Source: Synechococcus sp. PCC 7502
Lineage (GTDB): Bacteria; Cyanobacteriota; Cyanobacteriia; Pseudanabaenales; Pseudanabaenaceae
Direction: 5' to 3'
NCBI RefSeq assembly: GCF_000317085.1
Contig: NC_019702.1
Coordinates: forward strand, 1,332,394-1,396,393
Length of the DNA: 64,000 nt
The notes beneath the pieces were generated by a model, which searched no databases, had not been told where the DNA came from, and saw only the letters and a list, made by a program, of their open reading frames with translations. The position numbers were made by a program, and so were the translations under genes. Shown in pieces: positions 49,204-58,764 of this stretch; the stretch's first letter is position 1; the number at the start of each line of letters is the position of its first letter.

Positions 49204-49229
49204 GATTCAGAGATTCAGCCAAGATTCAG
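49204..49229. repeat. Three GATTCAG repeats upstream of metK
   Basis: GATTCAG occurs at 49204-49210, 49212-49218 and 49223-49229, in the 125-bp gap between selO and metK. They are short direct repeats in a possible metK leader. Significance is uncertain. Confidence 0.35.
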
Positions 49230-49262
49230 AGACCCTAGACATTTAATTATAGATTGCTTTAA

Positions 49263-50708
49263 TTAAGCCTGAATTTCTGTAATTAATTCGTAAAATGGCT
49301 GCCAATTATCATCGGTGGTAATTTTTTCCCAGACCGTCTCAATTTCGGGGCGTAACAAAATTTTGCTGGGGTTATATGTATGCAGCTTTAAGCTCACTTC
49401 AGATATTTGCTCCATTGGGATTTGGCTTAGGAATTTATGGTAAAGCAATCGCCAATTTCCCAGAAGTTGAGTTTGCTCCTCATTCAGATTGCCCTCAAAT
49501 CCTAAAACTATATTTGCTAAATCTTCGCGCCAGTTCGGACTAAAGCTATTTTTAAGCTGAATAAAAAAGTCATGGTATCCCATTTGGGTTGTTGCCAAAA
49601 ATTCCAAGGTCAAAGTAATCAATTCTTCTAATGCTTGAATGGCGATCGCCGACTCAGGGGGTAAAAGTGGCTCTAATCCTAATCTTAAGGACATTTTATC
49701 GATGTATTCTTGGCGGTAAGAATCCTTAAATTTTGCTAATCCCAAATCCAGATCGGCAGCAGCCATCACCAGTTTAAGTGGGTATTGCAGCATTTCTAAA
49801 TTCCAGTAACATACAGCCGGTTGATTAGCATAGGCATAGCGACGGTAATAATCAAAGTATGCAGCCGTAAATTTAGGATCATAGTTGGGAATAAAAGCAT
49901 AAGGTCCATAGTCAAAGCTCTCACCCGTAATCGACATATTATCTGTATTTAAGACCCCATGACAAAAACCTGCCACCATCCACTGGGCAGCCAGTTGTGC
50001 CACTCTTTGCACTAATTCGGCATAAAAATTAGGATCTCGTTCCTCTGAATTAAAGGCTAATAAGTGCGGATAGTAAACCCCAATGACGTGATCTAAAAGC
50101 TTGCGAATTAAATCTGGACGGTTCAGGTAATGTAATCTCTCAAATGTCCCAAACCGAATATGTGATCGGCTAAACCGCACCATTACCGATGATCGTGTGG
50201 GCGAGGGTTCATCCCCCCGATACAACTGCTCTCCTGTTTCAATTAGGCTTAGACATCTGGATGTTTTAACTCCTAAGCGATGTAATGCCTCCGCTGCCAA
50301 AACTTCTCTAACGCCACCTTTTAGGGTTAATCTGCCATCGGCAGTGCGTGAATAGGGTGTGCGTCCCGATCCTTTCGTCCCAAAGTCATAGAGTTCTCCA
50401 TCTATGCCCCGCACCTGTCCATATAAAAAACCTCTACCATCGCCAAGATTTGGATTATATTCACCAAACTGATAGCCGTGATAACGTAATGCCAAAAATG
50501 GTCTCACCGATGCAAATGTGCCAAAGGCTTCGATAAAATCATGATCTGTAACCTGATTGGGGTCTAAGCCCAGTTGTGATAAGACCTGAGCATTACGCCA
50601 ACGCAGAGTATGGATCGGAAATTTGGCGGCGGTAACGATATCAAAATAATCTTCACCCAGATTTTCTAAGGCTGGTTCGTAGTTAAGTTCAAAAAATGGA
50701 TTGGTCAT
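49263..50708 (-). CDS. selO: Protein adenylyltransferase SelO (YdiU family)
   Basis: The 481-residue pseudokinase-fold enzyme AMPylates proteins. It shows [57 protein letters not shown], and the metal and nucleotide motifs [20 protein letters not shown]. Members protect against oxidative stress in other bacteria. The length equals that of E. coli YdiU. It lies upstream of metK on the same strand. Confidence 0.93.
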   Translation of the reverse strand: MTNPFFELNYEPALENLGEDYFDIVTAAKFPIHTLRWRNAQVLSQLGLDPNQVTDHDFIEAFGTFASVRPFLALRYHGYQFGEYNPNLGDGRGFLYGQVRGIDGELYDFGTKGSGRTPYSRTADGRLTLKGGVREVLAAEALHRLGVKTSRCLSLIETGEQLYRGDEPSPTRSSVMVRFSRSHIRFGTFERLHYLNRPDLIRKLLDHVIGVYYPHLLAFNSEERDPNFYAELVQRVAQLAAQWMVAGFCHGVLNTDNMSITGESFDYGPYAFIPNYDPKFTAAYFDYYRRYAYANQPAVCYWNLEMLQYPLKLVMAAADLDLGLAKFKDSYRQEYIDKMSLRLGLEPLLPPESAIAIQALEELITLTLEFLATTQMGYHDFFIQLKNSFSPNWREDLANIVLGFEGNLNEEQTQLLGNWRLLYHKFLSQIPMEQISEVSLKLHTYNPSKILLRPEIETVWEKITTDDNWQPFYELITEIQA

Positions 50709-50862
50709 TATTAAAATGCTTAAGTGCTTAGTATAATTCCAAGAAATATTTTGGGAATGTTTTTAGAGAATATTTAGAGATGCGATTGGTGTAGTTATTG
50801 CCCGTAATTGCTAGTATAGGTTTGATCAAGATGAGAATTTAATTTTTATTCATTAAATCATT

Positions 50863-51318
50863 ATGTCTCTAGAAATCGGTAAACCTGCGCCAGACTTTAC
50901 TCTCCCTAGTGATCGCGGTGATATAACCCTTAGCCGCTATCAAGGTAAAACCAATGTCCTACTTGCCTTTTATCCAGCAGATTTTAGCCCCCTTTGCACT
51001 TTGGAAATGCAGTGCTTTGCCAATGATTGGACTAAATTTAGAGAGCTAGGTGCGGAAATTTTAGGTATAAATTCTGATCCCATAGAAAAACATAGTGAGT
51101 TCTCAAAAAAATTAGGTTTGGAGTTTCCCCTATTAAGCGATCGCTCCAAGGAAGTTGCGAAAAAGTATGGAGTCGATGATTTATTACTAGGAACAAAGCG
51201 TGCCTATTTCATTATTGATATTCAAGGCATCTTGAGATATAAACACATTGAGTTTTTACCAGTATTTAAGCGAGATGATACGGAACTACTGGTAGAACTG
51301 CGTAAATTAGCTACCTGA
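50863..51318 (+). CDS. Peroxiredoxin (AhpC/TSA family)
   Basis: The 151-residue thioredoxin-fold peroxidase has the N-terminal PAPDFTLPSDRGD and the peroxidatic Cys in FYPADFSPLCTLEMQCF. A second Cys lies six residues later, close to the spacing of PrxQ-type resolving cysteines but not identical. It probably reduces hydrogen peroxide or alkyl hydroperoxides. It is the last core gene before the accessory island. Confidence 0.9.
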   Translation: MSLEIGKPAPDFTLPSDRGDITLSRYQGKTNVLLAFYPADFSPLCTLEMQCFANDWTKFRELGAEILGINSDPIEKHSEFSKKLGLEFPLLSDRSKEVAKKYGVDDLLLGTKRAYFIIDIQGILRYKHIEFLPVFKRDDTELLVELRKLAT

Positions 51319-51365
51319 AGTGGACTGCACTAAACATCGGTAATGTGTCACATTTGTTGGAGAGT

Positions 51366-51851
51366 TCAAGAAGATTGAAATGAGAACTCATATTTGTTGA
51401 TAAACAAACCGATGACAATATCATGCATCACAATAGATTTAGAAAAGCAAATCGTCTTTCTGGCTAAACGCTTAATCCTCGTTCTCAAAGTTAGATGTTT
51501 ACGTTCAATCTTCTGAGTATTTTTCTTGCCGATCAAGTGAGTGTCAGGGTCAAGAATCCTTTCGTATGATCCCCAAGCATCAGTGAAAAAACGTTTGATG
51601 CCAAATGGTTTTAGCAGATTCACTAGCTTAACTAAGGCTTGGTCTTGATGTGGTGCTAAGACATAAGCTAAGAGTCCTCCAGTTACATGGTCAATGGCGT
51701 GCCATAACCATCTTTGTTGTTTTTTGCTGCCAACAAAACTCTACATCTCATCCATCTCTGCTTCTTCAACCGCATACAGGTCAACATCAAGTGTTTCTAA
51801 ATCAAGCTGTTCTAGCAGAGGATAGTTGACGGCTTCAATGTCTTCCTCTTT
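51366..51851 (-). pseudogene. insB: InsB transposase of IS1 copy A, nonsense mutation
   Basis: The frame meets insA at an A8 run (51849-51856) and reads DIEAVNYPLLEQLDLE, then DEM-stop-SFVGSKKQQRWLWHAID, GIKRFFTDAWGSYE and ERKHLTLRTRIKRLARKT. The stop (TAG at 51741-51743) replaces the Trp of the IS1 motif DE(L/M)WSFVG, probably a TGG to TAG change. The frame offset relative to insA is +1 rather than the -1 of active IS1 elements, so the A-run may also have changed length. Confidence 0.85.
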
Positions 51852-52122
51852 TTTTTAACTCCTTGATTACAGTATTGGGACTAATCTTCAATACTCGACC
51901 TGTATCCCTGATGCCACTGCCATTGATTGCCATCTCTGCAATTTGTTCTTCTTCTGGGCGATACCCTTGATAGGTGTAATCAAGAATAAGTGTCTTTCGC
52001 ATACAGTTCGTATTTAGGCAAATGTATCTTTTCTTGCTTGTGGCACTTTGTCCATGTCTGTGGATATCTACTCCTCCACAAGTTGCACATTCGAGTGCTT
52101 CAAATACCATCTTTTCTTTCAC
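51835..52122 (-). CDS. insA: InsA protein of IS1 copy A
   Basis: The 95-residue protein carries the CxxC zinc motif CATCGGVDIHRHGQ and C-terminal NGSGIRDTGRVLKISPNTVIKELKKRG, the helix-turn-helix of IS1 InsA. It ends after the A8 slippage run. On its own InsA binds the IS ends and represses. Confidence 0.85.
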   Translation of the reverse strand: MKEKMVFEALECATCGGVDIHRHGQSATSKKRYICLNTNCMRKTLILDYTYQGYRPEEEQIAEMAINGSGIRDTGRVLKISPNTVIKELKKRGRH

Positions 52123-52555
52123 TAACTATTTGCTACATACGGTATTATACCTTCCAACAATTGTGACACACTACCGTAAATTCTATCTACTAAAGGTAAA
52201 GCATATTGTAAAAGTTCTGTGGTGTCGTTGGAAGTTCTATTGATAGAGAAGCCGAATGTAGATCGTCTTTGAATGGACTGGAACGGGCAAATACTGGGAG
52301 GAAGATCGCTATCTGGTTTAGGTGGCAATGTTCCCGGAAGGGATAGGCTATTTTTTCTAAGTTCGATCTGCCTTAAGCCTTTGATTAGCTTCGACTATTA
52401 ATTGTTCAATTGGTTATGCCATAGTCCACGCTGCCTGAATAGTGGACTCAATTATAGAGCTTTATATACCTTTTATGCCGATTATTCCTGAGTAGTTTTA
52501 AGACAGGATGAAGCCCTGATTGAGTCTCAAGGCTGAATGTATTGGTCAGTATGTA

Positions 52556-52603
52556 AGCCCTCAATGGGATTTGAACCGATGACCTTCTCCTTACCAAGGA
52601 GAT
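52556..52603 (-). tRNA. 3' fragment of tRNA-Thr(GGU), likely attachment site
   Basis: On the minus strand the sequence gives a perfect 5-bp anticodon stem TCTCC/GGAGA with loop TTGGTAA (anticodon GGT), then a variable loop, a T arm with TTCAAAT, and the 3' acceptor half TGAGGGCT. The matching 5' half (D arm and acceptor 5') is not present upstream: the sequence there is unrelated. A 3' tRNA piece alone is the typical scar left by integration of an island into a tRNA gene. It is not a working tRNA. Confidence 0.75.
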
Positions 52604-52769
52604 TTGATATTCTTGATACTATTGCTGCGTCTTTATTTGAGGGTTTGGTCATCTTTTGTGCCCCCATTACGCCCCCATTTATGTCAAACATGCCTTGATT
52701 TTATCGAAATTGAGTCTATTAATTCTTTACATCTTGTTCAATTCAACCAGATTAGAGATCAGCAAATAA

Positions 52770-52901
52770 CTATTTAGCTTGTCTAAGGTAAATCCAAGGG
52801 CGTATCTGCTCAGATTGCCATACCCCAAACTTATTAGCGATCGCCACCTTCTCAGCATTTATTAAAACTGTCTTTTGGGTAGGGCATGAGCCATAAGTAT
52901 A
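52770..52901 (-). pseudogene. Truncated C-terminal coding fragment, unidentified
   Basis: A minus-strand open frame runs from the edge of the IS5 fragment to TAG 52770, giving 43 residues (ending FGVWQSEQIRPWIYLRQAK). The frame carries a HIP1 octamer and looks like real coding sequence cut at its 5' side by the IS. No family is recognised. Confidence 0.35.
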
Positions 52902-53133
52902 GAGGCTGTTTCATATCTCATGAGTAGCAATTCTTTTTAGCATCAAACGAATAAAGCAAAGATTGAGTTTAGCTGTAGCATTAACGAGAGTTCTCTCAAA
53001 GTTCTTAACTAAGATTTTGCATCTTTCAACCCAAGCATTTGACCTTTCAATTACCCACCTTGTCGGCACAACTACAAACCCAGACAGACCTTTTTCTACC
53101 TTCTGTTGCTTTGATACCTTAGGAGAAATTTCA
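52902..53133 (-). mobile_element. IS5-family element fragment (left end)
   Basis: This 232-bp segment is about 97% identical by eye to 61051-61270, the end of the full IS5 element. It includes the terminal repeat (GAGGCTGTTTCATATCTC) and the transposase C-terminus ending at 52911 (WVERCKILVKNFERT, LMLKRIATHEI). Unlike the full copy it keeps 16 bp that the full copy has lost. The rest of the element is gone where IS1 copy B begins. Confidence 0.85.
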
Positions 53134-53192
53134 GGTAGTGATCAAGAGGGCATGATAGATAAAAAAAGGGGTAAAACAAAATAGAAGTAACT

Positions 53193-53495
53193 ATGGAAGT
53201 AAAATGTCCTTACTGTGAAAGTGACCAGATAGTTAAGAATGGCATAACCCGTCACAAAAAACAAAACTACAAATGTAAAAAGTGTAATCGTCAATTTGTG
53301 ATTAATCCCAAAAACCAGCCAATAGCTGAATCCACAATTAAATTAGTCGATAATCTGCTGCTAGAACGTATATCCATGCGAGGGATTAAGCGTGTTGCCA
53401 AGGTGTCATTACAGTGGTTACAGAGTTATGTAAATGGTAAGTCTGTCAGTGTAGAGCCGCAAGTTAAGGTAATCCCTAAAAAAAAGCACGCCTGA
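53193..53495 (+). CDS. insA: InsA protein of IS1 copy B
   Basis: The 100-residue protein has CPYCESDQIVKNGITRHKKQ (zinc CxxC) and YKCKKCNRQFVINPKN (second CxxC), then a helix-turn-helix region (ERISMRGIKRVAKVSLQWLQSY). It ends after an A8 run (53478-53485) where a -1 shift leads into insB, as in IS1. Confidence 0.88.
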   Translation: MEVKCPYCESDQIVKNGITRHKKQNYKCKKCNRQFVINPKNQPIAESTIKLVDNLLLERISMRGIKRVAKVSLQWLQSYVNGKSVSVEPQVKVIPKKKHA

Positions 53496-53925
53496 CCATT
53501 GAGTGCGATGAACTATGGTCATTTGTAGGGGATAAAAAATGTAAGGTATGGATTTGGTTAGCAATTGACCGAAATACTAGAGAAATTGTTGGAGTGTTTG
53601 TTGGTAGTCGAGACCAAGAACAGCCTTGGGGTTATGGCAATCTTTACCAACCGTTTATCGACAATGTGCTGTTTGTTATACTGACTTCTGGCAAGCTTAT
53701 AGCTGTATTTTGCCTAAAAAACGCCATAAGGCTGTGGGCAAAGAGTCTGGACAGACTAATCATATTGAAAGGTTCAATTGTACTTTAAGGCAAAGAATTT
53801 CTCGCCTTGTTAGAAAAACTCTTTCTTTTTCTAAGAAATTAGAAAATCATATCGGTGCTATTTGGATATTTATCCATCACTACAATTCTGAAATTCACTC
53901 TAAGTTCTGCATCATGCCCTCTTGA
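53480..53925 (+). pseudogene. insB: InsB transposase of IS1 copy B, frameshifted
   Basis: In the -1 frame after the A8 run the protein reads TIECDELWSFVGDKKCKVWIW and AIDRNTREIVGVFVGSRDQ, so the first catalytic Asp region is present. Near 53605-53625 the frame breaks, and the rest (GLWQSLPTVYRQCAVCYTDFW, NHIERFNCTLRQRISRLV) continues in another frame, consistent with a 1-nt deletion. This second shift is not part of the IS1 mechanism, so the transposase is inactive. Confidence 0.85.
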
Positions 53926-54073
53926 TCACTACCGTAAATTTTTCATTTGCATTACCTGCTTGAAAGTATTATGAGTTTACTTATATTTGAATGATGCTGG
54001 AATTTATATGAGATTTTAACTATTTCAAAGAATTTGCAATTTCTAAATACAATTTCTAAATTATTGGGAAGAG

Positions 54074-54643
54074 ATGCTAACAATACAACAACGCCTCAAT
54101 AAACTAGATCTAGAATTACGGAAACCTCAGTTAATTGAGAATCGGGGTATTGGTAACGAGATTGGCTTTTATATTTTTGACTACGATCCAGAGCATGAGC
54201 CTGTTGTCCAAGAGTTTCTACCGACTTTGAAGGTTAACCTAAAGAGGATTGGTTTTAAAGTTACAGAATTTAATCTGTATCAGATTATTCTCAATATTTT
54301 GGAAGAAAGGCAGTTATTGCAGAAAGCGTTTGAGTTGGAGTCTAAGCAGGGTAGTTTAGGGCTTGAAAGATCTATAAGACCTTTAGTACGTCCAGAACAA
54401 GCGATCGCCTATATGCAAAAGCAGATTCAAAATGATGAAGATTTAATATTTATTACTGGGGTTGGGGAAAGTTACCCATTGATGCGATCGCATTTAATTT
54501 TAAACAATCTGCATTCCGTCTTGGATCGTAAGCCATTAGTGATGTTTTTCCCCGGAGCTTATGATGGCCAAGAGTTAAAGCTATTTAATGCTTTTAGGGA
54601 TGATAATTACTACAGAGCTTTCTCAATTGTGGGTAGATCGTAA
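54074..54643 (+). CDS. brxB: BREX system protein BrxB (DUF1788)
   Basis: The 189-residue protein has the DUF1788 pattern: RLNKLDLELRKPQLIENRGIGNEIGFYIFDYDPEHE at the start, EDLIFITGVGESYPLMRSHLILNNL, and the closing PLVMFFPGAYDGQELKLF followed by YYRAFSIVGR. BrxB is an essential small component of type 1 BREX phage defence. The start is ATG 54074, directly after a GGAAGAG site. It is intact. brxA, which normally precedes it, is missing; IS1 copy B lies 140 bp upstream. Confidence 0.9.
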   Translation: MLTIQQRLNKLDLELRKPQLIENRGIGNEIGFYIFDYDPEHEPVVQEFLPTLKVNLKRIGFKVTEFNLYQIILNILEERQLLQKAFELESKQGSLGLERSIRPLVRPEQAIAYMQKQIQNDEDLIFITGVGESYPLMRSHLILNNLHSVLDRKPLVMFFPGAYDGQELKLFNAFRDDNYYRAFSIVGRS

Positions 54644-54700
54644 GTTTTGATCGGCGATCCAAACTTTAATAACTAAACCAAAAACTAATCTGGTTAATGT

Positions 54701-57700
54701 ATGCAAATAGCTGAACTGTTCAATAAAGATATCAGACGTAATATCAACGGCGTAATTAAAGTTGGGTAACAGGATGACGCAAGCATACGCCAAGAATTAG
54801 AGGAGTATGTTGTTACCAAGGAGTTGGATAAACATTTCCGTACTTTTTTTGATCGTCATACTAGTTCTCTAGATACGCCTACAGACAAAATGGGTGTTTG
54901 GATTGCCGGATTTTTTGGGTCTGGGAAGTCCTACTTTTTGAAAATCTTGGCATATTTATTAGAAAATCGCTTAATCGATCATAAACATGCCATTGATTTT
55001 TTTGATAGCGATCGCATTGCCGATCCATTATTAAGAGCGAATATCCAGCGATCCGTAAATATATCTGCTGATGTAATTTTGTTTAATATTGACTCGAAGT
55101 CTGATGCCAGTGGCAAAACCCAAAAAGATAGTATTGTCAAAGTTTTTCAGAAGGTTTTTGATGAGAAATTAGGGTATTTTGGGGCTGTACCAGCGATCGC
55201 TGAATTTGAAAGACAGCTAGATCAAAAAGGTAGCTATATTCCTTTCAAAAATGCATTTCAGTCAATTCATGGCAAGTCTTGGGAAGCTGAACGGGATGCT
55301 TGGGGATTTTGCCAAGAGAATATTGCTGAAGCTTTGCATATGAGTTTAGGTATGGGGAAGGATGAGGCAAATCGGTTAATAGATCGTTTTAATCAGCAGA
55401 TAGCTTTGACTCCTGAAAAATTTGCCCAAACGGTAAAAAGCTATTTAGATCGTCAAGGCAAGCAACACCAAGTTCTATTTATGGTAGACGAGGTGGGACA
55501 GTATATTGGCGAAAATAGCGACCTTATGCTCAACCTGCAAACTGTGGTAGAAGATTTGGGGGTTTACTGTCATGGTCGGGCTTGGGTAGTTGTGACATCC
55601 CAAGAGGCTATGGATGAAATTACTAAGAATCGCCTTAAAGGTAATGATTTTTCTAAAATTGTCGGTCGCTTTGGTCGTCCTCTTAGCCTTTCTTCAGCAA
55701 ATACCGATGATGTGATTCGGCTGAGATTATTGGTTAAAACCGATGTAGCTGGTGTTTACCTAAAAGGACTATATGCCCAGAAGGAGGCTATTCTTAAAAA
55801 TCAAATTGCCTTTAGCCAAGACTGTGCGGAGTTGCCTGGGTATAGGAGTGCTGAAGAATTTGCCTCGACTTATCCATTTATTCCGTACCAATTTACCCTA
55901 CTGCAAAAGGTATTTGAACAAATTCGGGTGATCGGGGCAGCAGGTAAACATTTAGCAATGGGAGAGCGATCGCTGTTGGATGCCTTTCAAATTGCAGCAA
56001 AGTCTTTTGCCGAGCATGAGATCGGGATTTTAGTGCCGTTTCAGAGATTTTATGATGCTATTGAAGGATTTCTAGATACTTCAGTAAAACGGGCGATCGC
56101 ACAGGCTGAGGAAAATTCACAGTTACAACAGGGCGATCTTGACTTACTTAAGACTCTGTTTATGGTCAAGTACATTAAAGAGATTCGTGCCAATTTAGAT
56201 AACCTAACTACGCTTTCATTAAGTAGCATCGATCAGGATAAATTAGCTTTGCGAGATCGCGTCCAAGCATCGTTAGAAAGATTGGAAAAACAAACCTTAA
56301 TTCAACGGGCTGAAGACCTGTATGTATTTCTCACCCAAGAGGAACAAGACATCGGACGCGAAATTAAGAATACGCCTATCAATCCTAGTGATGTAACGGA
56401 AGAACTACAGAAATTGGTATGGGGGTCAATCTTTACTGATAAAAAATATAAGTACGATGCTCGTCACCAGTATGATTTCAACAAAAAATTAGACGATCAT
56501 GGACATCAGGTAAATGATATTAGTTTGCATATCGTTACCCCCTATGCCGATCGCTATCGAGAGCTACAAGCAGATGAAACTTGTTTGATGGCAACTGGAT
56601 CGGGGCAGGAAGTATTGGTCAGGTTGCCAGACGATCCGCGCCTTATTGATGAAGCAAATGAGTTAGTGCAAACGGCTGAATACATTCGCACTAAAAATAC
56701 TCGCAATCTTAGTGCTTCGATTCAAAGAATTTTAAGCGATAGAAGCGATCTAAATAGCAAGCGAAAAGATCGTTTGACAAGTCTGATGCGATCGCTAATT
56801 GCCGAAGCCGATGTATTTGCCTGTGGTAGTAAAGTGCAGGTGACGAGTAGGGAGGCGCGAACGGTTTTGAATGATGGAATGCGCTATTTAGTTGAAAATG
56901 TTTATACCAAGTTGGGCTATATCCAGAGTGGCTTTGATGATGAAGCTGGAATTACCAATGCCCTAATTAGCGATATTGAAGTGCAAGATTTGAGTGGCAA
57001 TCATGCTAATGCCGCCGCCCATAGTGACATTCAACTATACCTTGCCGATGAGGCGCGATCGCATAGGAGAGTGAGCATTCGCAATGTGCGGGACAAGTTT
57101 GCAGGTCGTCCCTATGGTTGGGCGGAGTTGGATACTCTAGGGGCGATCGCTGAGTTAGTTAATAAAGGTAAGGTAGAGTTACGTCGCGCCCAAGAAATAG
57201 TTAACACCAGGGAGAAAGGTTTGGTAGCGAAGTTACGCTTGAAGTCTGGACTCGATGAGTATTTAGTAAGACTAACGGAAGAAGTCGATCCTACCAGCTT
57301 TAAGATTGCAAGAGATTTAGCAAATGAGCTATTGGAGACTGCCCCACCCACTGATTTTCAAAAGCTGCGTGAAGAATATATTAAGGCGTTTAATGCTCAA
57401 ATTCAGAAGCTGCAAGGTTGGCTAACTGTGGCAGAACGAGATAGTTTACCTTTTATTGATAAGCTGCGATCGCATATTGAGTTATTAGGGAAATTGCAAA
57501 ATACTGATGGTGTAGCTATTTTCTTTAAGGCTATCAAGGGCGATCGCGAGGCTTTAGAAACATACATTGACGATCGCGATAAACTTACCTCTTTCTTTAC
57601 CAGCCAATTGGTTATTTTTCAGAAGGCGATCGCTGAACTCAAAACCCTAGAACCCGACCTGCAACATATTAAAGAAGATACTTTGCTGGCACGGGTAGAA

Positions 57701-58252
57701 ACAGTAAAACAAATTTTGGCAATGCCAGATCCGACAGGACGTATTCCTGAATTAATGATGTTATTAAAGCCGATTCAGGATAAAGTACGGGAAATTTTAC
57801 AGGCGCAGGTTAATCAGGTACAACAGCAAAGCCTCAGACTACGAGAGAAAGTTCAAGAATATGTGACTCAAGCTCATGGGGATGTATACGATCGCCTAAA
57901 TCTGTCAACTCTTGATGTGGATATAAATCGGATTGTAGTAACTGCTAACCAATCAAGCACTATTGATTCCGCGATCGCCCGTCAGAGTGAGTTGTCGGGT
58001 TTATATAACGTATTAGTGTCACGCCTTGATGCTGAAGCGATCACTATCCAAACCGCTCAACAACAGGAGATGGGTAATTCAGTTACTCTACCTGTAGTGC
58101 CTGTGGTGAAGCCAATCGCAGTAATTAAGACAACGCGATCGATAAGTAAGCCAATTTTAGAAACAGAGGCAGATGTGAAAGAGTATCTACAGGCTCTGGG
58201 TAGAGAAATTATGAAGAAAATTAAGCAAGGTAAACGAGTAAGATTAGAATAA
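54701..58252 (+). pseudogene. brxC: BREX ATPase BrxC with premature stop at codon 23
   Basis: The frame encodes 1183 residues plus one internal stop. It starts MQIAELFNKDIRRNINGVIKV and meets TAA at 54767-54769, then continues QDDASIRQELEEYVVTKELD. The stop probably replaced a Gln codon (CAA to TAA). The rest is open: P-loop GFFGSGKS at about residues 70-77, FMVDEVGQYIG, HLAMGERSLLDAF and helical regions to the C-terminus. BrxC is the large ATPase of BREX. The next start downstream is TTG 54824 with AAGGAG directly touching it, a poor arrangement; that product would lose 41 residues. The reading frame is otherwise free of damage, so the stop is recent. Confidence 0.88.
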
Positions 58253-58287
58253 TGGCTTGATTTTAGCTGGGAAAGGAGTAAATCAAA

Positions 58288-58332
58288 ATGGTAGAAACGA
58301 GTACTGCAATTACTGATTTCTCCTGTAATTAA
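58288..58332 (+). CDS. Tiny ORF with strong ribosome-binding site (14 residues)
   Basis: AAAGGAGTAAATCAAAATG is the best ribosome-binding site arrangement in the island, but the frame codes only MVETSTAITDFSCN. It may be the front of a gene lost here or a leader peptide. It lies 35 bp after brxC and 80 bp before the MNT gene. Confidence 0.25.
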   Translation: MVETSTAITDFSCN

Positions 58333-58413
58333 TAGGATTAAGTTTATTTCTTGTGGGTTAACAACAGTGGAAATAAGCGCTACTAGCTAAATATAGATTT
58401 TTGGGAATAGTGT

Positions 58414-58764
58414 ATGCAAAGCTATATTCTGACTGCAAGGGCAAAGGAACAGGCAAACAGTAAAGCCTTAGAGTATAGGCGATCGCAAGCAATGGAAGTG
58501 GCTCAGGAAGCAGCAAAAATTCTGCGTTCTCAGTTTGGGGCAACTCGTGTTGTATTATTTGGGTCAGTTTTGAGCGATCCTGCTAATTATGGTTTTCACC
58601 AAGGCTCGGACATTGATTTGGCAGTTTGGGGTATCAGCGATCGCTTATATTTTAAGGCTGTAGGCAAGGTGCAAGGACTGAGCGAATTTGCAATTGATGT
58701 GGTTGAGCCAGAGGATGCGCCATCCTATATTTTGGAAGCGATCGCGAAAGGAGTAGAGCTATGA
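58414..58764 (+). CDS. mntA: MNT-type nucleotidyltransferase antitoxin
   Basis: The 116-residue protein has a minimal nucleotidyltransferase domain: VVLFGSVLSD (GS), then SDIDLAVWG with the catalytic DxD. The spacing between GS and DID is 14 residues, four more than the usual GSX10DXD. MNT antitoxins inactivate their HEPN toxin partner by AMPylating its Tyr. The stop overlaps the HEPN start by 4 bp. It lies between brxC and pglX in a BREX locus. Confidence 0.85.
   Translation: MQSYILTARAKEQANSKALEYRRSQAMEVAQEAAKILRSQFGATRVVLFGSVLSDPANYGFHQGSDIDLAVWGISDRLYFKAVGKVQGLSEFAIDVVEPEDAPSYILEAIAKGVEL

Larger units (their letters stand above)
51339..52175 (-). mobile_element. IS1-family element, copy A (decayed)
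   Basis: The 837-bp element is bounded by imperfect 26-bp inverted repeats: GGTAATGTGTCACATTTGTT at the left (51339) and GGTAGTGTGTCACAATTGTT as reverse complement at the right (52175). It encodes insA and insB on the minus strand. No target duplication is evident next to the ends. insB carries an amber codon, so the copy cannot move itself. Confidence 0.85.
52176..52901. other. Intergenic accessory region with gene remnants and att-like tRNA piece
   Basis: These 726 bp hold no intact gene. A minus-strand frame ending near 52175 (MPPKPDSDLPPSICPFQSIQ at its start, 52328) runs into IS copy A. An imperfect inverted repeat (GTCCAC/GTGGAC) lies near 52428-52450. A tRNA-Thr 3' fragment and a short truncated frame are listed separately. 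Confidence 0.5.
53134..53933 (+). mobile_element. IS1-family element, copy B (decayed)
   Basis: The 800-bp element has perfect 23-bp inverted repeats, GGTAGTGATCAAGAGGGCAT at 53134 and its complement ending at 53933. It encodes insA and a broken insB on the plus strand. The ends and proteins differ from copy A, so it is another IS1-family type. It begins exactly where the IS5 fragment stops, and the IS5 sequence does not resume on the other side, so a deletion followed insertion. Confidence 0.9.

Noticed and set aside
52122-52328. A 68-codon minus-strand frame (MPPKPDSDLPPS...) as a gene
   Set aside because: Its last 16 codons are the IS1 end itself, so the frame is an accidental fusion; the upstream part may be a cut gene but cannot be identified.
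52556-52640. A complete tRNA-Thr gene
   Set aside because: No D arm or 5' acceptor half lies at the required distance; CCCTCAA upstream is 40 nt from the anticodon arm rather than about 26.
53938-53994. A short frame (HLHYLLESIMSLLIFE) just before brxB as a possible C-terminus of BrxA
   Set aside because: It is only 18 codons, has an in-frame stop right at the IS end, and no motif of BrxA can be recognised.
54824-58252. brxC starting at TTG 54824 as an intact gene
   Set aside because: The AAGGAG directly abuts the TTG with no spacing, and the conserved-looking sequence continues upstream in frame through codon 22 to an ATG.
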